A DNA stretch of 8,005 nucleotides, from the NCBI GenBank assembly GCA_035623255.1, contig DASPTU010000087.1, forward strand, positions 1 to 8,005. The letters run 5' to 3'. Made by a program: the position numbers and the translations under genes. Below the pieces are notes generated by a model. The model had not been told where the DNA came from, did not search any database, and was given only the letters and a program-made list of their open reading frames with translations. Below, in pieces: positions 1-5,181 of the stretch (its first letter is position 1; every line of letters starts with the position of its first letter). Source of the DNA: JAFAGX01 sp035623255. GTDB lineage: Bacteria > Acidobacteriota > Terriglobia > Terriglobales > Acidobacteriaceae.

Positions 1-2
1 GC

Positions 3-425
3 GCGGACCGCGGCCAGCAATTCAACGGACAACTGGAAAAGGTCGCGTCTCTTGTCGGCAGTGGAGCCGATCACAATCAAATCGCAGCCGCAGCGAAACA
101 GGCGTCTGTGGCTGCCGATCAGATCGCCCAGCAACTTCGAAGACAACAATATGACCGCGACTTGAGCGCGCGAGTGATGCAGGCCATCGCTTCTAACGCG
201 ACGCCTATTTCTGAACAGGGTGAGCGGTCCGCTGAGCAGGCTGCGATGGCAATTGATACGATCTGTCTGGCTTATCAGAAGAACGAGAAAATCGAGAACC
301 AAGCGGAGCTACGAGCTGCCATAAACCGGCTTTTCGATCTGCTGCAAAACCCGTCCATGTACAACGCGCCGATGTTCGCGGCCCAGATGCAGAAGGTCAA
401 GGCATTGCTGCCCGGTGCAAAATAA
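3..425 (+). CDS. Hypothetical alpha-helical protein, C-terminal part (5' truncated by window edge)
   Basis: The frame is open from the first complete codon at position 3 to TAA at 423-425, giving 140 residues of a longer protein. An internal GTG at 108 is in frame, but the reading continues upstream without a stop, so it is probably not the start. The visible part is rich in Ala, Gln and charged residues, with amphipathic helix character, and has no membrane segment. It contains one Cys (in DTICLAYQ) and ends in KALLPGAK. I do not recognise a family or catalytic motif. The stop lies 43 bp from the stop of the convergent HbpS-like gene, with no convincing terminator between them. It is called coding because it runs open to the edge, has ordinary protein composition and fits between its neighbours. 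Function unknown. Confidence 0.65.
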   Translation, partial: ADRGQQFNGQLEKVASLVGSGADHNQIAAAAKQASVAADQIAQQLRRQQYDRDLSARVMQAIASNATPISEQGERSAEQAAMAIDTICLAYQKNEKIENQAELRAAINRLFDLLQNPSMYNAPMFAAQMQKVKALLPGAK

Positions 426-468
426 GATCCGTTTGCTAGCCAGTGACCGCCGGGAGCAGGCCCGCAAA

Positions 469-2016
469 TCAGGGCTGAGTGGGATTGCGCGGGAACTTCA
501 GATAGGGCAGCCGCACATTTCTGATCACAATCTGATCGGAACGGATACCTGCCGGAGCTTCGAAACCTTTTGTTCCACCGGCAGCCACAAAGTCGTCTTG
601 GTCCACGCCGTCTCCGCTCACGCCCAAACCTCCGACCAACACTCCGTTGCGGTAGAGCGGAACGCTACCGGGGAAGAAGATGATTCCGTTTTGATTAGGA
701 TTCGCTGGTTGTGATCCCTGTGCGCATGGGTTGGGGTTGTTCACGGAATTGAGGTAAAGCTGAAAAAACGGACCTGGTGCCGAACCATTTATGCCGGATG
801 GGAAAAACGGTTGCGCGCCGAAGCCAATCGCACGGGAAGTGATGGCTGTTCCCGCCGGAACTCCCGGCAAGTCTGCGGGGTTGACTTGACTACTCGAAAA
901 GTAGATAGCATTTCGAGCTTTGGCGACGGTGACGTCAAGCGCATCGAACAGTGAGTCGTGCATCCGGTAAATCGCAAGAATGGTTCCATCCAGATCGGCC
1001 ACGGTAATGATCATGCTGGCGGTTTGGCCCGTCGGGACGCGAATGTTACCGCGGGTCTGGTTCGCGGTATTGATTGAATTAGTGACAATTGTGTTGACGT
1101 CAGCGGCGCTCAAGCCGCCAACCGGGCCCGCCGCCGGCGATACGATGAAGCCCTCGGGAGGCGGTCCCGGGCTGGCGAGAGGTCCGACGAGGTAAGTGCC
1201 TGTCGCCGTTCCCGCCGAAACACCGGCGGGGCGGGTCGTCTGCAAAACGAATGGGAGTTCGATTCCATCGATAAAGACTGCTCCCGGAGGCGGTAAGTTC
1301 GGAAGAAACCCGGCCCCCGCGACCCCACTGAAAGCAGCGAATTCCGAAATTTGCGGCGTCGAGCCCACCACCCCCACTCCACCGACTTCCGCGCCAGCCT
1401 TGAAGATGGGTACTCCGCCGGGGTTGACGGCATTAGGATCGCTGTCTTCCGGATCAACTTTGCCGGTCGTGATGCCCAGGCCGACAGTTGAGCCATCAAT
1501 GGAACGCGACGGCGGTACGGCTTGGCCCGGCGCGAAGTTCACGTTCAGCGGGCAGCCGTGGTTCGTATTCTCGACACCGTAGAGGCCACCGCTAGGCCGG
1601 CCCGGAATGCCCGGTGGGAAATTGACTCCACTGATGAAGCGTACGGTGCGCGAGGAAAGTGGAGCGTCATCGTCACTGAAGAATCCAGCGGTGCGAGCCA
1701 GGGAAACTGCGAGCTCATTGGAGTCAACCACGCGGCTGAAGTTTCCCAGAGCAGTGGCGGGGGCGCCTGTCTTCTGGAACACACCTAGAATACGACCGGC
1801 ACGGTCCGTGACAGCGATCACCAATGGGTCCGAAACTGACGCGGCGGCATTCTGGATCACGCTCTGCACATCCGCCTGCGAAAGAGTTGGCGTGGTGCTG
1901 CTGGTTAGCGGCGGATCGCTCTTTGCGGAACTGCCGGTTCCGCCCCCACAATTCATGCACGCGGCCGTGAGGGTCGACAGAATCGCGAGTTTCGCGGTTG
2001 TGCTCAGGAAAGACAT
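469..2016 (-). CDS. Exported protein with two tandem GlcG/HbpS-like (haem-binding type) domains
   Basis: The product is 515 aa. The ATG at 2016-2014 is chosen because AAAGGA lies 7 nt upstream; in-frame GTG (2034) and ATG (2022) are worse placed. Residues 1-19 form a short signal (K9, then a hydrophobic AILSTLTAA). They are followed by Cys20 in LTAAC, an imperfect lipobox with Thr at -3, and then Cys23 and a Gly/Ser-rich linker, so it is probably an envelope lipoprotein or periplasmic protein. Two copies of a GlcG/HbpS-type domain follow, about 45-220 and 302-480. Each opens with LS(Q/A)ADV, has an IAVTDRAG or ITVADLDG strand, and closes with GGVPIFKAG..VGGVGVVG or GSVPLYRNG..VGGLGVSG. Family members bind haem or sense redox stress (HbpS) or occur with glycolate use (GlcG); the actual ligand here is unknown. 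Copy 2 keeps the acidic DQDD after GVSG; copy 1 does not. It is monocistronic and divergent from the glucosidase gene. Confidence 0.82.
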   Translation of the reverse strand: MSFLSTTAKLAILSTLTAACMNCGGGTGSSAKSDPPLTSSTTPTLSQADVQSVIQNAAASVSDPLVIAVTDRAGRILGVFQKTGAPATALGNFSRVVDSNELAVSLARTAGFFSDDDAPLSSRTVRFISGVNFPPGIPGRPSGGLYGVENTNHGCPLNVNFAPGQAVPPSRSIDGSTVGLGITTGKVDPEDSDPNAVNPGGVPIFKAGAEVGGVGVVGSTPQISEFAAFSGVAGAGFLPNLPPPGAVFIDGIELPFVLQTTRPAGVSAGTATGTYLVGPLASPGPPPEGFIVSPAAGPVGGLSAADVNTIVTNSINTANQTRGNIRVPTGQTASMIITVADLDGTILAIYRMHDSLFDALDVTVAKARNAIYFSSSQVNPADLPGVPAGTAITSRAIGFGAQPFFPSGINGSAPGPFFQLYLNSVNNPNPCAQGSQPANPNQNGIIFFPGSVPLYRNGVLVGGLGVSGDGVDQDDFVAAGGTKGFEAPAGIRSDQIVIRNVRLPYLKFPRNPTQP

Positions 2017-2023
2017 CGTCATT

Positions 2024-2029
2024 TCCTTT
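2024..2029 (-). promoter_or_regulatory. Ribosome-binding site that decides the HbpS-like start
   Basis: On the minus strand AAAGGA precedes the ATG at 2016 by 7 nt. It overlaps the codons that would follow the upstream GTG (2034) and sits almost against the ATG at 2022. This favours the third candidate start and a protein beginning MSFLSTTAK. Confidence 0.6.
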
Positions 2030-2045
2030 CTCACTGGACGGTAAC

Positions 2046-2064
2046 CCTGGCGATCGGCACCAGG
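2046..2064 (-). other. Leader hairpin upstream of the HbpS-like gene
   Basis: CCTGG and CCAGG (2046-2050 and 2060-2064) form a 5-bp perfect inverted repeat with a 9-nt loop. It lies between the proposed minus-strand transcription start (about 2090) and the ribosome-binding site at 2024-2029. The stem is short, so a regulatory role is only a possibility. Confidence 0.25.
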
Positions 2065-2096
2065 AATTAGAGTACAGGAGCGCGCAGAAAGCGAAC

Positions 2097-2125
2097 ATTA
2101 TTGCACTAACTTCGGCAACTGCGAA
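2097..2125 (-). promoter_or_regulatory. Putative sigma70-type promoter of the HbpS-like gene
   Basis: Read on the minus strand, TTCGCA (2125-2120, 4/6 match to TTGACA) is followed after exactly 17 nt by AATAAT (2102-2097, 5/6 match to TATAAT). Transcription would begin near 2090, giving a leader of about 74 nt before the ATG at 2016. The assignment rests only on motif match and position. Confidence 0.4.
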
Positions 2126-2202
2126 CTAGATTTTTTCTTCACGTGAGGCCAGATCGGCCGTGTACAGGACAAACTTGATGCGACTGACGCAACATTTTCG
2201 AG

Positions 2203-2208
2203 TACAAT
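2203..2208 (+). promoter_or_regulatory. Possible -10 element for the glucosidase gene
   Basis: TACAAT matches the -10 consensus at 5 of 6 positions and lies 55 nt before the TTG start. No good -35 hexamer sits 16-18 nt upstream; TTGATG at 2175-2180 is 22 nt away, too far for a standard promoter. If real, it would be weak or activator-dependent. Confidence 0.25.
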
Positions 2209-2233
2209 TTCGGCCCTCGCCGTTCGAGACCAC

Positions 2234-2258
2234 CACGATTACAGTCGTGCTCCGGAGG
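2234..2258 (+). promoter_or_regulatory. Hairpin and palindromic Shine-Dalgarno before the glucosidase start
   Basis: CACGAT (2234-2239) can pair with GTCGTG (2244-2249) around a 4-nt loop, with one G-U pair. It abuts CTCCGGAG (2250-2257), an 8-bp palindrome containing most of the GGAGG (2254-2258) ribosome-binding site. GGAGG ends 4 nt before the TTG at 2263. The site could be partly masked by structure, but this is inferred from sequence only. Confidence 0.4.
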
Positions 2259-2262
2259 ATGA

Positions 2263-4968
2263 TTGACTGATCCCAAGCAGCGGCTTCCACGTTCGGGTAA
2301 GACAAGAACTGTGGCGCGTTCAAAAGAACATTCCCGGCTGGCTGAATCCTATTCGGGTGCGGAGTCACCCTGGCGAAAATGGGGGCCATATGTTAGCGAT
2401 CGATCCTGGGGAGTTGTGCGCGAGGACTACAGCGCAGATGGCAACGCCTGGAGGTATTGCACCCACGACCTCGCGCGCAGTAAAGCGTATCGCTGGGGCG
2501 AAGACGGTATTGCCGGTATTTGCGACAGATATCAATTGCTCGTCTTTTCCCTGGCGTTCTGGAACGGTTGCGATCCCATTCTTAAGGAGCGCATGTTCGG
2601 CCTTACTCCAGATGAAGGAAATCATGGGGAGGATGTCAAAGAGTACTGGTTTTACCTCGATAACACACCGACCCACAGTTACATGCGGATGCTCTACAAA
2701 TACCCCCAACGGGAGTTTCCCTACGCGCAACTGATCGAGGAGAACCGAAGGCCGACGAACAAACCTGAGTTCGAACTATTGGATACAGGAATTTTCGATG
2801 ATGATCGCTACTTCGACATCTTTGTTGAATATGCCAAGAAGTCGCCGGAGGACATCTGCATTCGCGTCGAGGCGTTCAACCGGGGCCCCGAACCTGCGGA
2901 GCTTCACGTGCTACCCCATCTATGGTTCCGCAATACGTGGAGCTGGACGGATCCGCCCGGTGGTGAACCTACCATCACGCTGGGAAGTGGTGGAAAACGA
3001 CACCTAACGCTGGTCGCCGACGATTCTACCGCCAAGCCGCTGCAAAACATTCAATTGCAGTACGCTCTCGGTCGCCGCTACTTGTATGCACAAAGCGGAG
3101 GCGAATTACTGTTTACCAATAACGAAACGAACTCCGAACTCCTGTACGGTCCATGTGCAAGCAATCGCTCTCGTTATGTAAAAGATGCATTTCATCGCTA
3201 CATCGTAAATCGCGATCCTTGCGTGAATCCTGCCCATTCGGGAACGAAATCCTGCGTACATTACCGGTCACAAGTTCCGGCTGGCGCCTCGATTGTGTTT
3301 CGGCTGCGACTGAGCGAGCGCCGAGCAGCCGATCCACTCCGCGACGTGGATAAAGTGATTCAGCAGAGAAGAGAAGAAGCGGACGAGTTCTACCAGCGCG
3401 TACATCCTCCGAGTGCTTCGGAGGATGAAAAAATGATTCAGCGGCGCGCTTTCGCCGGGCTGTTGTGGAGCAAGCAGATTTACCTGTTCGATGTGAATCG
3501 CTGGTTGGACGGCGACGTCATTCCGCCGCCCGAGGCCCACAAGAAGATTCGCAATGTCCATTGGCGGCACTTAAATTCCATGCGCGTACTCACGATGCCT
3601 GACAAATGGGAGTTCCCGTGGTTCGCCGCGTGGGACTTGGCGTTTCAGTGCACTACGCTGTCTCTGGTTGATCCGGAATTTGCGAAAGAAAACTTACTGG
3701 CCCTGCTGTTCGAGCAGTTTCAGCATCCGAACGGCCAGATTCCCGCATACGAATGGGAATTTTCTGATCTCAACCCACCAGTTCATGCGTGGGCGGTTTG
3801 GCGCGCTTATCAGAACGAAAAAGTAGCGACTGGTAAGGGAGACCGTGCGTTCTTGGAAAAATGTCTGCACAAGCTGCTCATGAACTTTGCCTGGTGGGTG
3901 AATCGCGTTGACAGCACCGGGAACAATGTTTTCGAGGGCGGTTTCCTGGGGATGGACAACATTACCGTGGTTGACCGGAGCGAGAAACTTAGCAGCGGAG
4001 CCATCCTTGAGCAATCCGACGGTACCGGCTGGATGGGTTTTTTTTGTCTCTACATGATGCGTGCCTGTCTCGAGCTGGCCAAGGTTGATCGCGCTTATGA
4101 ACTGCTCGCAACCAAGTTCTTTGAGCATTTCGTTTACATCGGCGCCGCCATGAAAAAAATGGGCGGCCGAGACTGTCAACTCTGGGATGAGCAGGATGGC
4201 TTCTTCTACGATGTCCTTCGATTGCCCGATGGGAGCTTCAAGAAATTTCGCCTGCGCTCGATGGTGGGATTAATCCCACTTTACGCGGTGGAGGTGATCA
4301 ATCGCGAGGACCTGGATCCGCATCCCGAGTTTCTGCGCAACGTGGAATGGTTTATCAAGAACCGGCCCGACCTGGTGGGTCACGCATGCTATTCGGTTGC
4401 GGGCGAACGCTATGTTCTGTCGATTGCCGACTCGGCGCAGTTTGCTCGGGTGCTGCAATATGTATGGAACACGGAGGAATTTCTGGCTCCCCATGGCGTT
4501 CGCAGCATCTCCAAATACCACGAGAAAAACCCTTTTTCTCTCGGCGCTGAAGCGGTGGGTTATGAGCCGGCGGAATCGATGGTGCGCATAAAAGGTGGAA
4601 ACTCCAACTGGCGGGGCCCTATCTGGTTCCCCACCAATTACTTGCTCATCCGCTCCCTGGTGAAATTTGGCCGGGCGCTTGGGAAGGAGTTTACAGTGAG
4701 TACATCGGCCAGTCAGGGTAAGCCCACCACGCCAATGGCGATGGCCGCCGAAATCGCCAATCGTCTGATTGCGATTTTTCGCAAGAACGAGACGGGTCAA
4801 CGCGCCTGTTTCGGTAGTTACCGGAAATTTCAGGACGACCCTCATTGGCGCGACTACTTGCTCTTCAATGAGTACTTCCACGGGGAGACTGGGGCGGGAC
4901 TTGGAGCAAGTCATCAAACGGGTTGGACAAGTTTGGTGGCTAACCTTATTCAGGAGTGGCGCCAGTAG
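2263..4968 (+). CDS. Glucosidase of the GH63/MGH1-like glycoside hydrolase group
   Basis: The 901-aa length is normal for the bacterial 'glucosidase' branch of GH63, which hydrolyses alpha-glucosidic bonds; the natural substrate is not known for this branch and cannot be read here. There is no signal peptide, so it is probably cytoplasmic. The N-terminal part carries the family signature W37-R-K-W-G-P-Y, VREDYSADG (52-60), YRWGEDGIAG (76-85), ERMFGLTPDEGNHGEDVKEY (109-128) and NTWSW (224-228). The C-terminal (alpha/alpha)6-type part has AAWDLAFQ with Asp458, the likely general acid, HPNGQIPAYEWEFSD (488-502), EGGFLGMDNI (558-567), GNSNWRGPIWFPTN (779-792) and FNEYFHGETGAGLGASHQTGW (868-888), whose Glu870 or Glu875 may be the base. 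The TTG start lies directly after an in-frame TGA (2260-2262) and 4 nt after GGAGG. GTG at 2311 is an alternative whose N-terminus would be closer to the usual family length. Confidence 0.9.
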   Translation: MTDPKQRLPRSGKTRTVARSKEHSRLAESYSGAESPWRKWGPYVSDRSWGVVREDYSADGNAWRYCTHDLARSKAYRWGEDGIAGICDRYQLLVFSLAFWNGCDPILKERMFGLTPDEGNHGEDVKEYWFYLDNTPTHSYMRMLYKYPQREFPYAQLIEENRRPTNKPEFELLDTGIFDDDRYFDIFVEYAKKSPEDICIRVEAFNRGPEPAELHVLPHLWFRNTWSWTDPPGGEPTITLGSGGKRHLTLVADDSTAKPLQNIQLQYALGRRYLYAQSGGELLFTNNETNSELLYGPCASNRSRYVKDAFHRYIVNRDPCVNPAHSGTKSCVHYRSQVPAGASIVFRLRLSERRAADPLRDVDKVIQQRREEADEFYQRVHPPSASEDEKMIQRRAFAGLLWSKQIYLFDVNRWLDGDVIPPPEAHKKIRNVHWRHLNSMRVLTMPDKWEFPWFAAWDLAFQCTTLSLVDPEFAKENLLALLFEQFQHPNGQIPAYEWEFSDLNPPVHAWAVWRAYQNEKVATGKGDRAFLEKCLHKLLMNFAWWVNRVDSTGNNVFEGGFLGMDNITVVDRSEKLSSGAILEQSDGTGWMGFFCLYMMRACLELAKVDRAYELLATKFFEHFVYIGAAMKKMGGRDCQLWDEQDGFFYDVLRLPDGSFKKFRLRSMVGLIPLYAVEVINREDLDPHPEFLRNVEWFIKNRPDLVGHACYSVAGERYVLSIADSAQFARVLQYVWNTEEFLAPHGVRSISKYHEKNPFSLGAEAVGYEPAESMVRIKGGNSNWRGPIWFPTNYLLIRSLVKFGRALGKEFTVSTSASQGKPTTPMAMAAEIANRLIAIFRKNETGQRACFGSYRKFQDDPHWRDYLLFNEYFHGETGAGLGASHQTGWTSLVANLIQEWRQ

Positions 4969-4990
4969 TTTAGGGACGGAATCCCGGGTC

Positions 4991-5028
4991 AAGTCCGGTT
5001 TCTGGAAGGTCGCCGGCTTGCGAATTTT
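4991..5028 (+). terminator. Weak terminator-like hairpin after the glucosidase gene
   Basis: AAG-T-CCGG (4991-4998) can pair with CCGGCTT (5013-5019), leaving one bulged T and a 14-nt loop, and AATTTT follows at 5023-5028. The stem is 7 bp with a bulge and the T-run is short and offset by a few bases. It is therefore a poor intrinsic terminator at best, but it lies where one is expected, just ahead of a new promoter. Confidence 0.25.
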
Positions 5029-5040
5029 ACATGCAACAGC

Positions 5041-5069
5041 TTGACTCCACTCGACTGCCTAAGTATGCT
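5041..5069 (+). promoter_or_regulatory. Putative sigma70-type promoter of the outer-membrane protein gene
   Basis: TTGACT (5041-5046, 5/6 match) and TATGCT (5064-5069, 4/6 match) are separated by exactly 17 nt. Transcription would start near 5076, giving a leader of about 106 nt before the GTG at 5182. This is the best promoter candidate in the window and suggests the barrel gene is transcribed separately from the glucosidase. Confidence 0.5.
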
Positions 5070-5090
5070 TTGCAAACCTAGTAGGCAAGT
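5054..5090 (+). repeat. Inverted repeat TGCCTA...TAGGCA bracketing the -10 and start of transcription
   Basis: TGCCTA (5056-5061) and TAGGCA (5082-5087) are perfect inverted copies 20 nt apart. The match extends to ACTGCCTA / TAGGCA-A-GT if one base is bulged. One arm lies in the -35/-10 spacer and the other just past the predicted transcription start, a placement typical of repressor operators. A third copy of TAGGCA is at 5143-5148. No regulator gene is visible nearby. Confidence 0.4.
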
Positions 5091-5136
5091 TGGGGAATCA
5101 ATAACAGCCCAGACGGATCTGTCAGAGCCAAAATAC

Positions 5137-5160
5137 TATGCGTAGGCACTCGCACGCGTA
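5137..5160 (+). other. Leader hairpin 10 nt upstream of the barrel gene's ribosome-binding site
   Basis: TATGCGT (5137-5143) pairs with ACGCGTA (5154-5160) over 7 bp with one G-U pair and a 10-nt loop. The loop contains most of the third TAGGCA copy. The hairpin ends 10 nt before GGAGGTGA at 5171. It could affect mRNA stability or translation, but it does not match a riboswitch class known to me. Confidence 0.4.
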
Positions 5161-5170
5161 ATTCTGTCAC

Positions 5171-5178
5171 GGAGGTGA
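5171..5178 (+). promoter_or_regulatory. Strong ribosome-binding site for the outer-membrane protein
   Basis: GGAGGTGA is complementary to the 16S rRNA 3' end over 8 bases. Its GGAGG core ends 6 nt before the GTG at 5182, which fixes this GTG as the start. Confidence 0.75.
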
Positions 5179-5181
5179 GCG

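Noticed and set aside
451..464. CGGG...CCCG hairpin between the first two genes
   Set aside because: The 4-bp stem has no adjacent T-run on either strand; too weak to call a terminator.
415..714. 99-codon plus-strand open frame beginning inside the end of the first gene
   Set aside because: It is antisense to the well-supported second HbpS-like domain and has no recognisable protein features.
1196..1582. 128-codon plus-strand open frame rich in Pro, Thr and Gly
   Set aside because: Its composition mirrors the Gly/Pro-rich HbpS-like gene on the other strand; no start signal or family resemblance.
2017..2034. Upstream GTG (2034) and ATG (2022) starts for the HbpS-like gene
   Set aside because: The ribosome-binding site AAAGGA at 2024-2029 overlaps or abuts these codons and is correctly spaced only for ATG 2016.
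4270..4992. 240-codon open frame on the minus strand
   Set aside because: It lies almost wholly opposite the conserved C-terminal half of the GH63 gene, has low-quality composition and no ribosome-binding site I can see; it is a shadow of the plus-strand gene.
5134..5139. TACTAT as a second -10 element for the barrel gene
   Set aside because: It matches 4/6 but has no acceptable -35 at 16-18 nt; the promoter at 5041-5069 is better.
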